Shown here: positions 23,063 to 31,878 of the stretch, piece after piece
Numbering within the stretch: the stretch's first letter is position 1
Layout: each line of letters starts with the position of its first letter
Origin: an uncultured Mailhella sp.
GTDB lineage: Bacteria > Desulfobacterota > Desulfovibrionia > Desulfovibrionales > Desulfovibrionaceae
NCBI RefSeq assembly: GCF_947631555.1
Contig: NZ_CANRLT010000018.1
Location: 1-37,284, forward strand
Length of the DNA: 37,284 nucleotides
Reading direction: 5' to 3'
Made by a program: the position numbers and the translations under genes
The notes under the pieces: model-generated
What the model was told of the DNA's origin: nothing
The model's input: the letters and a program-made list of their open reading frames with translations, nothing else
Databases searched by the model: none

Positions 23063-23425
23063 ATGAGACTTGCGGTCGTTGGTTCACGAGATTTTCTGGA
23101 CTACGCCTTTCTGGAAGCCAGGCTCTGTGAGGCCTTCGCGCTTTCCGAGGTGGAAGAAATTATTTCGGGCGGAGCGCGCGGGGTGGACAGTCTCGCCGCC
23201 CGCTTTGCTAGTGAGCACAACATTCCGCTCAAGGTCTTTCCTGCGGACTGGACGCACCTGGGACGGCGGGCCGGACCTGCGCGCAACCGCGACATCGTGG
23301 CCCGTGCCGATACCGTGGCCGCCTTCTGGGACGGCTGCTCGCGGGGCACGCAGAACACGCTCCTTCAGGCGCAGCGGGCGGAAAAGCGCGTGGTGATTTT
23401 TCCCATCCCCCCTGCGAAGGGGTGA
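23063..23425 (+). CDS. SLOG/DUF2493-like nucleotide-binding protein
   Basis: A 120-residue protein, the only plus-strand gene in this part of the window. MRLAVVGSRDF and ISGGARGVDSLAARFA are the two signature loops of the DUF2493/YspA-type SLOG fold, which binds nucleotide-derived ligands. RNRDIVARADTVAAFWDG is the third conserved block. The start ATG is the first in the family-like part; the open frame continues upstream but over the opposite-strand gene. It converges with hrpB, 29 bp away. Cellular role unknown. Confidence 0.82.
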   Translation: MRLAVVGSRDFLDYAFLEARLCEAFALSEVEEIISGGARGVDSLAARFASEHNIPLKVFPADWTHLGRRAGPARNRDIVARADTVAAFWDGCSRGTQNTLLQAQRAEKRVVIFPIPPAKG

Positions 23426-23454
23426 GTGTCTCCTGGGCGGAGCGTGAGGGGGCT

Positions 23455-25932
23455 TCAGCCGTTCTTCAGCGCCCGCTTGGTTTTGCGCGTAGGTACGGCG
23501 GCCACGGGGTTTTCGGGCCAGGGGTGCTTCGGATAACGGCCCCGCATTTCTGCGCGCACTGCGGCGTAGCCGTTTTTCCAGAAACCCGCAAGGTCACGGG
23601 TGATCTGAAGGGGCCTTCCTGCGGGTGAAAGCAGGTGCAGAGTCAGCGGGCAGCGGCCGCGGCAGATCGCGGGTGAGGTGGGCTGGCCGAACATTTCCTG
23701 AAGTTTGACGGCCAGCGACGGGCCGCCTTCCGTGGTGTAGCGTATGCGCACCGATGAGCCGGAAGGCACGGTGAAATGCGTGGGCGCGTCGCGTTCAAGA
23801 CGTCTTGCGAGGGCATAGGGCAGCAGGGCGTGCAGGGCCTTGCCGAGCGCTATGCCTGAGAACTGCGTCCGGCGGGTCACGCCGGAAAGCCAGGGGGAGA
23901 GCCAGTTTTCGCTTGCACCGGCCAGGGCCGCAGAGAGGGCGGCATCGCTCACGTCCGGCCATTCCCCGCCATCTTCATCGTCCGCTCCTTTCAGGCTGCG
24001 CAGGAAGAGAACGCGGGCCTGCCATTCACGCAGCTCTTCCGTCCAGGGAAGGCAGGCCAGACCAAGGCGGCGTATGCCGTCGAGCACGGCGGCGCGCAGC
24101 GCCTCCGCGTGGGCGGCATCATGCGGAACGTGGGGCAGGGGGGCGTCTTCCAGCACCAGCGCACCGAAAAGGACGCGCTGCCGCGCCAGTGCCGCTTCCG
24201 TGCTTTCGTCCCAGAACACGGTTTCTACACGGCGCAGGCGGGAACCGTGCAGCCGCAGCAGATCTTCCCTTGAAAGCGGGGCGGCGAGATGGATGCGCCC
24301 TGTGCCAGCGGCACCACCGTCCAGAGCGGCAACGGCCAGAAAATCCTCATCCGCCAGAGCGTCTTCCTGCGGGAGCTGCGCGCCGCGGCCTGAAGCCAGA
24401 CGGAAGCTGCCCCGGTTGCGCCGCTGCGCTATGCGTTCAGGCCAGGCCAGACTGAGCAGCGCTCCGGCTTCGGCTTCCGTTTGCGCCACGTCCGGCAGCG
24501 GGCGGGGGCTGCCGCCCGTGGCCAGAGCGAGGATCTGTTCCGCAGAACGGCGCAGGCGAAAGTCGCGCTTCAGGGCGGCAAGGCGCGGGCGGATGTCGCA
24601 GCCCGTGCCCGCAATTCTTTCTTCCACAGCGGCGGCCAGCGCCGCGGCCAGGGGCGCGTTCTTTCCGGCGGCCAGCACCATGTGCGCAAGCCTGGGATGC
24701 AGCGGAATGCGGGAGAGCGCCAGACCGTGCGGCGTGAGGTGCGGGCGGCCGGTTTCTTCCACGGCGCCAAGGGCGGTGAGGGTCTGAAAGGCGATATCCA
24801 GAGAAGCCTCCGGCGGGGGCGTGAACAGGCGCAGGCTGCGGGGATCGCTTCCCCAGGCGAGGGCGTCCAGCAGAAACGGGGTGAGATCCGCTTCCAGTAT
24901 TTCCGGCCTGCGGCAGGGGCGCAGGACTTCCCCTTCGTGCCAGAGCCGCCAGCACACCCCGGGTTCGCGGCGGCCAGCACGTCCGGCGCGCTGATCCGCG
25001 CAGTCCCTGGTGACACGTTCGGTGACAAGGGCGCTCATGCCCGTGGCGGGAGAGAAGCGGGCCGTGCGCACAAGCCCGGCATCGATGACCAGACGCACGC
25101 CCTCGATGGTGAGGCTGGTTTCCGCGATGGCGGTGGCGAGCACGACCTTGCGTTTCCCGGGTGCTGCGGGCGCAATGGCTCTGTCCTGCTCTTCGACGCC
25201 GAGATCTCCGTAGAGGGGGTGCAGGGACACGCCGGCAGGCAGCTCGCCCAGCATCTCGGTCACACGCCGGATTTCACCGCGGCCGGGCAGAAAGACGAGG
25301 ATGGAGCCGCTCTCTTCGGCGAGGGCGCGGCGCACGGCCGCCGCGGTATGGCTGAGGATACTGTGCCCGGGCGGACAGGGCAGATAGCGCACATTTACGG
25401 GAAAGCTGCGGCCTTCGGCCCGGACGGCGGGGCAGTCCAGCCATGCGGCCAGAGCCTTGGCATCCAGAGTGGCGGACATGACGAGGATGTCCAGATCGGG
25501 GCGCAGGGCCTGCTGTACTTCAAGGCAGAGCGCCAGCCCGGTGTCTGCCTGAAGGGAACGTTCATGAAATTCGTCAAAGATGACGCTGGAGACTCCGGAA
25601 AGTTCAGGGTCAGCGATGAGCCGCCTTGTCAGCACGCCTTCCGTGACAATTTCCACGCGGGTAGCACGGCTGACCGCACTCTCCAGCCGGACACGGTAGC
25701 CGATGGAAGCTCCGGCCTTCTCTCCCCTCTGGGCGGCCATGAAGCGGGCGGCGGAACGGGCGGCGAGGCGGCGCGGCTCCAGCATGATCACGATGCCTTC
25801 CCTCTCTTCCATGAGGGCCAGGGGCACGCGGGTGGTCTTGCCGGATCCGGGCGGGGCGGTGAGCACGGCGCGGCGGCGGGATCGGAGGGCGTCGAGGAGT
25901 TCCGGCAGGGCGGCGTCTACGGGCAGGTTCAT
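23455..25932 (-). CDS. hrpB: ATP-dependent helicase HrpB
   Basis: An 825-residue DEAH/RHA helicase. TAPPGSGKTT near residue 29 is Walker A. IFDEFHERSL shows DEFH, the normal HrpB variant of the DEAH box. MSATLD is motif III, and the C-terminal RecA domain carries ATAIAETSLTIEGV and DCADQRAGRAGRREPG (motifs V/VI). A long C-terminal HrpB domain follows, ending ENPVAAVPTRKTKR. The length matches the family (about 820 aa). The precise RNA target is unknown. The start ATG has GGAG upstream. Confidence 0.95.
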   Translation of the reverse strand: MNLPVDAALPELLDALRSRRRAVLTAPPGSGKTTRVPLALMEEREGIVIMLEPRRLAARSAARFMAAQRGEKAGASIGYRVRLESAVSRATRVEIVTEGVLTRRLIADPELSGVSSVIFDEFHERSLQADTGLALCLEVQQALRPDLDILVMSATLDAKALAAWLDCPAVRAEGRSFPVNVRYLPCPPGHSILSHTAAAVRRALAEESGSILVFLPGRGEIRRVTEMLGELPAGVSLHPLYGDLGVEEQDRAIAPAAPGKRKVVLATAIAETSLTIEGVRLVIDAGLVRTARFSPATGMSALVTERVTRDCADQRAGRAGRREPGVCWRLWHEGEVLRPCRRPEILEADLTPFLLDALAWGSDPRSLRLFTPPPEASLDIAFQTLTALGAVEETGRPHLTPHGLALSRIPLHPRLAHMVLAAGKNAPLAAALAAAVEERIAGTGCDIRPRLAALKRDFRLRRSAEQILALATGGSPRPLPDVAQTEAEAGALLSLAWPERIAQRRNRGSFRLASGRGAQLPQEDALADEDFLAVAALDGGAAGTGRIHLAAPLSREDLLRLHGSRLRRVETVFWDESTEAALARQRVLFGALVLEDAPLPHVPHDAAHAEALRAAVLDGIRRLGLACLPWTEELREWQARVLFLRSLKGADDEDGGEWPDVSDAALSAALAGASENWLSPWLSGVTRRTQFSGIALGKALHALLPYALARRLERDAPTHFTVPSGSSVRIRYTTEGGPSLAVKLQEMFGQPTSPAICRGRCPLTLHLLSPAGRPLQITRDLAGFWKNGYAAVRAEMRGRYPKHPWPENPVAAVPTRKTKRALKNG

Positions 25933-25959
25933 GGCCTTCTCCAGCGAAAAGGAGCGCAG

Positions 25960-25991
25960 AAAAGGCGGCCGGGCCTTCCGGCCTGGCCGCC
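25960..25991 (-). terminator. rho-independent terminator of cstA
   Basis: Read on the minus strand, arm GGCGGCC-A-GGCC is followed by tetraloop GGAA, then GGCC-C-GGCCGCC and TTTT. A second hairpin (GTCCGC/GCGGAC) lies directly after the cstA stop. The position between cstA and hrpB is right. Confidence 0.75.
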
Positions 25992-26037
25992 TGTCAAACG
26001 GTGGGCGTCCGCTCAGAGGGCGGACACAGCCGCGCTG

Positions 26038-27717
26038 CTAGGCTTTCTTGCGCAGCACGGGCAGAGCTTCACGAACCAGGAACAGCGCCAGCACGAACAG
26101 GATGGCGGAGAGGCCGGCCTGCAGGTACGCGGCGGTGAGGTCGCCCTGACCGGCGGAAATGGTCTGAATCTTGCCGATGAAGGTAAGGAACAGAGAGGTC
26201 AGGGTCACGAGGATCATGAAGGCCATGGGGAAGACGAGCATCTTGTGGTTGCGGGAGGCGTTCTTCAGCCAGGCAGCGATGGCGAGCAGGGCGAGACCGG
26301 CGAGGAGCTGGTTGGACGCGCCGAAGAGCGGCCACACCTTGGCCCAGCCGCCAAGCCCGAAGCCCACGCCGAGGACGACGCTGATGAACGTGCCCACATA
26401 CTTGTTGCAGAGCACCTTGCGGAAACCGGTGACGCTGTCCACGGTTTCACCGGGGTTCAGCCAGAATTCGGTGAACAGGTAGCGGGACATGCGGGCAGCG
26501 GTGTCCAGGGAGGTGAGGCAGAAGGCGGACACGGCCAGAATCATGAGGCCGTAGGTGGTCTTCTGCGCTTCGGGGCTGTCAAGGCCGACGGCGGCCAGCA
26601 TCTTGGAAATGCCGGAAGCGAAGACCGCGGTGGGCGGAATCTTGAAGGCGGCATCGCCGGATTCGGAGTAGATGTAGCTGATGGCGATGAGGGAGACGAT
26701 GGCGAGTGCGCACTCAATGAGCATGGCGCCGTAGCCGATGAGCTTGGCGTCCTTTTCGGAGCTGAGCTGCTTGGACGTGGTGCCGGAGGCGATGAGGGAG
26801 TGGAAGCCGGAGATGGCGCCGCAGGCGATGGTCACGAAGAGCGCGGGGAAGAGGTACTGCCCGTGGGTCTCGAAGCCGACGAAGGCGGGCAGGCTCAGCG
26901 TGGGATGGCAGGCGAAGACGCCGACCACGGCAGCAATCATCATGGCGTACAGCAGGAACGAGCTCAGGTAGTCGCGGGGCTGGAGCAGAATCCAGACGGG
27001 CGTGACCGAGGCGATCATGATGTAGAGGCCGATGATGTACATCCAGGTGTGACCAGGCAGATAGACGGGGAAGGCGAGGCCGGCGGCGATGCACAGCACG
27101 AGGGCGATGACGCCGACTACGGTGCACACGCTGAGGCTGTAATTCTTGCGGTAGACGCAGAAGCCGAAGACTATGGCCATCAGGATGAACAGGATGGAGA
27201 TGGTGGCGGTGGAGCCGTTGGCTTCGATGGTGTTGCCGTTCGCGTCGAAGCCGTTGAAGGTGCCGGCAACGATGGAGGCAAAGGCCGCGATGACGAGCAG
27301 CAGGGCAAGGTAGGCGAAGATGATGAACAGGCGCTTGGCGCGGGTGCCGATGTTCTGGGCGATGACTTCACCGATGGATTCGCCCTTGTGGCGGACGGAG
27401 GCCACGAGGGAGCCGTAGTCATGGGCCGCACCGAAGAAGATGCCGCCGATGAGAATCCAGAGCAGGCAGGGCAGCCAGCCGAAGATGGCGGCCTGGATGG
27501 GACCGTTGATGGGTCCGGCGCCGGCGATGGAGGAGAAGTGATGGCCCAGGAGCACAGGGGCCTTGGCGGGCACATAGTCCACACCGTCATACATGGTATG
27601 GGCGGGAGTCTCACGATTGGGATCCACGCCCCACTGTTTTTCCAGCCATGAGCCGTAGACCACATACCCGGCGATGAGGCAGGCAAAACCGATCAGAAGG
27701 AGAACGAGAGCGTTCAA
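26038..27717 (-). CDS. cstA: carbon starvation protein CstA (peptide/pyruvate transporter family)
   Basis: A 559-residue integral membrane protein with about 14-16 helices. Family blocks: RETPAHTMYDGVDYVPAK, LGHHFSSIAGAGPINGP and the GGIFFGAAHDYGSL loop near residue 100. CstA-type transporters take up peptides or pyruvate when carbon is scarce. The start codon is TTG, supported by a perfect AGGAGG (27725-27730) 7 nt upstream. The unknown gene in front (27719-28243) ends 1 bp before it, so the two are one operon. A terminator follows the stop. Confidence 0.95.
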   Translation of the reverse strand: MNALVLLLIGFACLIAGYVVYGSWLEKQWGVDPNRETPAHTMYDGVDYVPAKAPVLLGHHFSSIAGAGPINGPIQAAIFGWLPCLLWILIGGIFFGAAHDYGSLVASVRHKGESIGEVIAQNIGTRAKRLFIIFAYLALLLVIAAFASIVAGTFNGFDANGNTIEANGSTATISILFILMAIVFGFCVYRKNYSLSVCTVVGVIALVLCIAAGLAFPVYLPGHTWMYIIGLYIMIASVTPVWILLQPRDYLSSFLLYAMMIAAVVGVFACHPTLSLPAFVGFETHGQYLFPALFVTIACGAISGFHSLIASGTTSKQLSSEKDAKLIGYGAMLIECALAIVSLIAISYIYSESGDAAFKIPPTAVFASGISKMLAAVGLDSPEAQKTTYGLMILAVSAFCLTSLDTAARMSRYLFTEFWLNPGETVDSVTGFRKVLCNKYVGTFISVVLGVGFGLGGWAKVWPLFGASNQLLAGLALLAIAAWLKNASRNHKMLVFPMAFMILVTLTSLFLTFIGKIQTISAGQGDLTAAYLQAGLSAILFVLALFLVREALPVLRKKA

Positions 27718-27718
27718 A

Positions 27719-28243
27719 CTAATTCCTCCTCAGCGAAATCTTTTCAAGGTTTCCACGAATGAAGTCCTTCAGTTCCGAACCCGCGCGGTTGACGGTGATG
27801 CTGCCGGAAGCGAGATCCACTGCGGCGGTACGCAGATCCATCCAGCCGTAGAGGGAGAACAGGAAATTCCTGTGCATCCTGGTCTTCCTGAGCGCCTGAA
27901 CAGCTCCGTCCGTCACGCCGTCACAGACAAAGAGCGCGGTGATATAGCTCTTCATGTGTTCGATGTGCGGGCGGATGTTCTTCATACCCAGGCCGCAGGC
28001 CAGCTTTCGGCAGTCCTCGTACACGTCCGCATTCAGTTCGGGGACGGAAAAGACGTAGACATATTCGTGTGTCTCCGCACTCCAGAGCTTGGCCTTTTTC
28101 GAGAGCATGTAGCCCTCGTTGCGGGAGTGGAAGGCGTAGCTTGCGGCCAGAAAGGGTGCGGAACAGGAAGAAGAAACGTCGTCGAAGTAGACGGTATAGG
28201 CGTCCTTCAGGATGTTGAGCAGCGCGTCTCTGCTGACGGCCAT
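27719..28243 (-). CDS. hypothetical protein cotranscribed with cstA
   Basis: A 174-residue cytosolic protein, family not recognised. It is mixed alpha/beta with several Cys residues (SSSCSAP, RKLACGLG, LFVCDG) and no signal peptide or membrane segment. Its stop lies 1 bp before the cstA start and its 3' end contains the strong cstA ribosome site, so a role tied to CstA (regulation or stability) is possible but not shown. GGGAG precedes the ATG. Confidence 0.7.
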   Translation of the reverse strand: MAVSRDALLNILKDAYTVYFDDVSSSCSAPFLAASYAFHSRNEGYMLSKKAKLWSAETHEYVYVFSVPELNADVYEDCRKLACGLGMKNIRPHIEHMKSYITALFVCDGVTDGAVQALRKTRMHRNFLFSLYGWMDLRTAAVDLASGSITVNRAGSELKDFIRGNLEKISLRRN

Positions 28244-28294
28244 GCCTTGTTCTCCCTGAAAAAAGGAAGGTAGAAACGGTTGAACAATAGGAAA

Positions 28295-28329
28295 GGGGCA
28301 TCCTGTCCTGAGCGAAGGAAGGATGCTCC
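28295..28329. repeat. REP-like inverted repeat in the cstA operon leader
   Basis: Arm GGGGCATCCT is followed by a 15-nt loop (GTCCTGAGCGAAGGA) and then AGGATGCTCC. The pairing is 10 bp with one G-T wobble. The loop core, CCTGAGCGAAGG, resembles repeated intergenic palindromes known from many GC-rich genomes. It may be a dispersed REP-like element or an RNA hairpin in the 5' leader. Confidence 0.5.
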
Positions 28330-28550
28330 GGGCCTGTTACGGAAAAAACGAGTGGTCTCACGTTATCACCGCTTTTTTCACAAAACAAGAGCAAAAACCG
28401 GGGCCTGGAAATTTTTTTTGGCGCCTTTTGGGGGCAAGGGCATGGGAGATCTGCGGAACAGGGGCGGGGCGGCTTTTTCGGCGGTGCAGGGCTGGCAGCC
28501 TGAAGCGGCGACCGTCCCCGCCGTGCACTCGCTCCAGGAAGGCGGCCCGC

Positions 28551-28580
28551 AAAAAAGGGCGGAGCCATGCAGCCCCGCCC
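28551..28580 (-). terminator. rho-independent terminator of pgm
   Basis: Read on the minus strand, GGGCGGGGC is followed by loop TGCATG, then GCTCCGCCC and TTTTTT. The stem is 9 bp with one G-U pair. It lies 23 bp after the pgm stop. Confidence 0.85.
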
Positions 28581-28603
28581 ATGCGTTTTGTAAGGCGTGG
28601 ACT

Positions 28604-30256
28604 TTAGCCGCGGGCCAGGCCTTCGAGGAAGGCCTGCGCCTCTTCCTGCATCCGGCTGAAGTGGTCGCCGCCCAGGAAGTCTTCCATGTAGAGCTTGTAG
28701 ATGGGTTCGGTGCCAGAGGGGCGCACGGCGAACCATCCGTCTTCGGTGACGACCTTGAGCCCGCCGAAGGGAGCGCCGTTGCCTGGCGCTTTGGTGAGTA
28801 CGGCCTTCACGGGAGAACCGGCCAGTTCCTTCATGGTCACGGTTTCCGCGCTGAGGCCTTTGAAGGCTTCCTTCATTTCCGGAGTCATGGGGGAGTCGAT
28901 GCGCCGGTAGACGGGAGAGCCGAGACGATTTTCGAGTCCGTGATAGAGTTCGGAGGGATTTTTGCCGGTGCGGGCGGTCATTTCCGCAGCGAGCAGGCAG
29001 AGGATGAGTCCGTCCTTGTCGGTGCTCCAGGGCTGTCCGTCCACGCGCAGGAAGGATGCGCCCGCGCTCTCCTCGCAGCCGAAGCAGCAGGAACCGTCGC
29101 GCAGACCCGGGACGAACCACTTGAAGCCCACGGGCACTTCCATGACCGTGCGGCCGAGGGAGGCGGCCACGCGGTCGAGCATGGAGCTGGTGACCACGGT
29201 CTTGCCGAGTACGGCGTCAGGACGCCAGGCGCGGCGGAAGCCTTCGCGGCTGTCGTGGATGAGGTATTCCGTGACCACGGAGAGGTAGTGGTTCGGGTTC
29301 ATCAGTCCTTCGGGGGTGACGATGCCGTGGCGGTCGGAATCGGGGTCGCAGGCAAAGGCGAGGTCGAAGCGTTCCTTCAGCTTGAGCAGACCGCCCATGG
29401 CCAGGGGTGAGGAGCAGTCCATGCGGATTTTGCCGTCGTGGTCGAAGGGCATGAAGCGGAACGTGGGATCGTACTGGTTGTTGGTGTTCTCGATGGACAG
29501 CCCGTAGCGTTCGGCGATGGGTTCCCAGTAGGCGAGGCTTGCGCCGCCCAGGGGATCGACGCCGAGGCGCAGGCCCGCGCCCTTGAGCACGGAAAAGTCA
29601 ATGACGTGTTCCAGATCCTCCACATAGGCGGAAACATAGTCGTGTTCCTGCACCAGGCCGGAGCGCAGAGCCCTGGCCAGAGAGATGCGGCGCACCTCAC
29701 TGCCGCCATTTTTAAGGATGGCGTTGGCGCGTTCCTGGATGCGGGCGGTGAGGGAGGTGTCGGCCGGGCCGCCGTGAGGGGGGTTGTACTTGAAGCCGCC
29801 GTCCTGCGGGGGATTGTGGGAAGGCGTGATGACGATGCCGTCGGCCTGAGCCGCAGAAGTGCGGTTCCAGCAGAGTATGGCGTGGGAAATGGCGGGCGTG
29901 GGCGTGTAGCCGTGACCAGTCTGCACCATGACCGTCACGCCGTTGGCGGCCAGCACTTCAAGCGCCGTGCGCCACGCGGGTTCGGAAAGCGCGTGGGGAT
30001 CCTTGCCCAGAAAGAGCGGCCCGGTGACGCCCTCGCTCTTGCGGATGTCGCAGACGGCCTGGGTGACGGCCAGAATGTGGGCTTCGGTGAAGCTGTCGTT
30101 CAGCGAGGAGCCGCGGTGCCCGGACGTGCCGAAGCTCACGGCCTGCCCGGGAACGTCGGGAGAGGGTTCGGAGGTGTAGTAGGACGCGATGAGCGCGGGG
30201 ATATTCACGAGATGTTCAGGGCGGGGCATGGTGCCCGCCAGAGGATGAAGAGCCAT
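28604..30256 (-). CDS. pgm: phosphoglucomutase (alpha-D-glucose phosphate-specific)
   Basis: A 550-residue alpha-phosphohexomutase interconverting glucose-1-phosphate and glucose-6-phosphate in the cytoplasm. VSFGTSGHRGSS is the N-terminal signature. VITPSHNPPQDGG contains the phosphorylated active-site Ser, ACDPDSDRHG binds Mg2+, and the C-terminal AVRPSGTEPIYK binds the sugar phosphate. The length is as in E. coli Pgm. GGGAGG precedes the ATG. It supplies glucose-1-phosphate for glycogen and sugar nucleotides. Confidence 0.96.
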   Translation of the reverse strand: MALHPLAGTMPRPEHLVNIPALIASYYTSEPSPDVPGQAVSFGTSGHRGSSLNDSFTEAHILAVTQAVCDIRKSEGVTGPLFLGKDPHALSEPAWRTALEVLAANGVTVMVQTGHGYTPTPAISHAILCWNRTSAAQADGIVITPSHNPPQDGGFKYNPPHGGPADTSLTARIQERANAILKNGGSEVRRISLARALRSGLVQEHDYVSAYVEDLEHVIDFSVLKGAGLRLGVDPLGGASLAYWEPIAERYGLSIENTNNQYDPTFRFMPFDHDGKIRMDCSSPLAMGGLLKLKERFDLAFACDPDSDRHGIVTPEGLMNPNHYLSVVTEYLIHDSREGFRRAWRPDAVLGKTVVTSSMLDRVAASLGRTVMEVPVGFKWFVPGLRDGSCCFGCEESAGASFLRVDGQPWSTDKDGLILCLLAAEMTARTGKNPSELYHGLENRLGSPVYRRIDSPMTPEMKEAFKGLSAETVTMKELAGSPVKAVLTKAPGNGAPFGGLKVVTEDGWFAVRPSGTEPIYKLYMEDFLGGDHFSRMQEEAQAFLEGLARG

Positions 30257-30328
30257 GGTTCCTCCCGGAAAGAGTGACGTTCACAGGGAATGTACAGGAA
30301 AAACGGCGGGGTGTTAAGCGTGGAAGCG

Positions 30329-31087
30329 TCAGAAGCGCGGGTGTTCCAGTCCCCAGACGCGCAGGGCTGTCCTGCGTTCGCGGGCGTCGGGGAGAAGACG
30401 CAGCAGCAGGGCGTGGAAGGCCGGGCTGTGATCCATGCGCCTGAGGTGGCAGAGTTCGTGGATCAGCACATAGTCGAGGAGCGGCAGCGGCAGGGAAATG
30501 AGCTGTGCGGCCAGGACGATGTTCCCGCGCAGTGAGCAGCTTCCCCAGCGCCGTCTGAGGGAGCGCACGGTCAGCGTGGGCACGGCGTCATCGTTCAGCG
30601 CGGCCCGCACTTTGGCGTCAAGACGGGCAAGGCGCCGGGTCAGCACACTCTTCGCCAGGCTTTGCCGCCAGAGGCGGAAAGCGCGGCTCAGGGATGCTTC
30701 ATTGCGGCAGGGCAGAAGCAGTTCTCCTCCCTGAAGCCGGGGGCGGACTTCCCGTGCGGCGGGCACGGCGCGCACGGTGAAGGGACGCCCCAGAAACCAC
30801 ACTGTTCCGCCGTCCGCAAGAACGGGCGCTGCCGGACGGTGCGCCGCGAAGAAGGCCAGCGTCCGCTCTATCCAGCCGCGCCGCGACTCGACAAAGGCGA
30901 ACACGGCGGAAAGCGGGGTGCTTTCCGGGGCGCGCACGCGGATGGAGCCATCGGGGTGCACGCTCAGGCGCAGGGTGCGGAAGCCGTCCTTCTGGAGCGT
31001 GAAGGTCAGAGAGCCGTCCGGAAGGGTGAGCGCGGCGGGCGCAGAGGCCTTTCGTCCGGCGCGGGGTTTGGGGAATCGGCGTCTCAT
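30329..31087 (-). CDS. YgjP-like M48-family metallopeptidase
   Basis: A 252-residue protein of the YgjP/DUF45 (SprT-related) group. The zinc motif VLIHELCHLRRMDHSPAF gives HExxH plus a downstream His. RRRWGSCSLRGNI is the other conserved block in front of it. There is an N-terminal basic leader but no signal peptide, so it is cytosolic. Substrate unknown. The start overlaps the stop of the membrane protein gene upstream by 4 bp (ATGA). Confidence 0.88.
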   Translation of the reverse strand: MRRRFPKPRAGRKASAPAALTLPDGSLTFTLQKDGFRTLRLSVHPDGSIRVRAPESTPLSAVFAFVESRRGWIERTLAFFAAHRPAAPVLADGGTVWFLGRPFTVRAVPAAREVRPRLQGGELLLPCRNEASLSRAFRLWRQSLAKSVLTRRLARLDAKVRAALNDDAVPTLTVRSLRRRWGSCSLRGNIVLAAQLISLPLPLLDYVLIHELCHLRRMDHSPAFHALLLRLLPDARERRTALRVWGLEHPRF

Positions 31088-31878
31088 GCGTTCACCAGCC
31101 AGCGGCGGCAGGACGGGGTGAGAAGACAGGCGCAGGTGAAGATTTCCAGCGCGGCGAAGGCGAGGATCATGACGAGGAGCGCGTTCCCGGCTTCGGGCAG
31201 AAGTGCGGCCAGCCAGAAGAGGTGCAGGAGGGAAGAAGCGCCCCAGGCGGGGAGCACGCCGCCGTCTCCCAGCACCGCGAGGGCGCGGCGCATACCGTAG
31301 ATGACGATGGCCCAGGCCAGGCAGGGGAGGCTTGGCGGGAACAGTGCGGCGGCTTCCTGTGAGGCCAGCATACAGAGGAAGGGAAAGACCGTGAGACCGA
31401 GGGACGCGGCGCTGAAGGCGCGCATGGCGGGCGGCGGTGCTGACGATGGGCCGGGGCGCGGGGCGAGAGCGCGGGCGAGGGCGTAGGAGAGCCAGACCAG
31501 AGGCGCAGAGAGCAGTGGGGCCAGAGCTTCAGCAATGAGCGGAAGCATGATTTTGGGCACGGGCAGAAACGCCGTGACCAGGGGGGCGAGCAGGAGAAAG
31601 AGCAGGGCGAACGCGGCGAAAGCCAGGAGCGTAGCACGGCAGCCTTCGCGGAGCAGTATGCCGGGGGATCGGCTTCTGTCCGGCCAGAGGCGGAAGGCGG
31701 GCGGGAAGGCGAGGGCCGCGGCGATGAGCAGGGCAAAGGCGCGCCAGGACGGATGGGGAGCGGCGCTGTTTTCCAGCCCTGCGAAGTCCGCGCACACGAG
31801 GATGAGCCAGGCCAGCGCGGGTGTGAGCAGACACGCCGGAAAGAGTGCGGCCAAAAAGCGCAGGACGGAAGCGTTCAT
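31084..31878 (-). CDS. hypothetical integral membrane protein
   Basis: A 264-residue, very Ala/Leu-rich protein with about seven hydrophobic segments; the first begins at residue 5. No family was recognised. It is linked by 4-bp overlaps to the CBS gene upstream and to the metallopeptidase gene downstream, making a three-gene operon. Its function may be connected to the CBS sensor, but nothing in the sequence shows that. Confidence 0.68.
   Translation of the reverse strand: MNASVLRFLAALFPACLLTPALAWLILVCADFAGLENSAAPHPSWRAFALLIAAALAFPPAFRLWPDRSRSPGILLREGCRATLLAFAAFALLFLLLAPLVTAFLPVPKIMLPLIAEALAPLLSAPLVWLSYALARALAPRPGPSSAPPPAMRAFSAASLGLTVFPFLCMLASQEAAALFPPSLPCLAWAIVIYGMRRALAVLGDGGVLPAWGASSLLHLFWLAALLPEAGNALLVMILAFAALEIFTCACLLTPSCRRWLVNA

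Larger units (their letters stand above)
28244..28603. other. intergenic region upstream of the cstA operon
   Basis: A 360-bp region between pgm (stop) and the cstA-partner gene (start), both on minus. It holds the pgm terminator (28551-28580), an A/T-rich stretch around 28370-28425, and a hairpin-forming inverted repeat (28295-28329) in the leader. I could not define a convincing -35/-10 pair. No gene is seen. Confidence 0.6.

Noticed and set aside
22130..23425. Classical type II toxin-antitoxin pair
   Set aside because: Only an antitoxin-like head is present; no RelE/YafQ-type toxin gene is next to it on either side, and the protein is far too long.
24481..27651. Very long plus-strand open frame opposite hrpB and cstA
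   Set aside because: It encodes Gly/Glu/His-rich sequence without any domain, typical of the antisense frame of GC-rich genes; hrpB and cstA on minus are certain.
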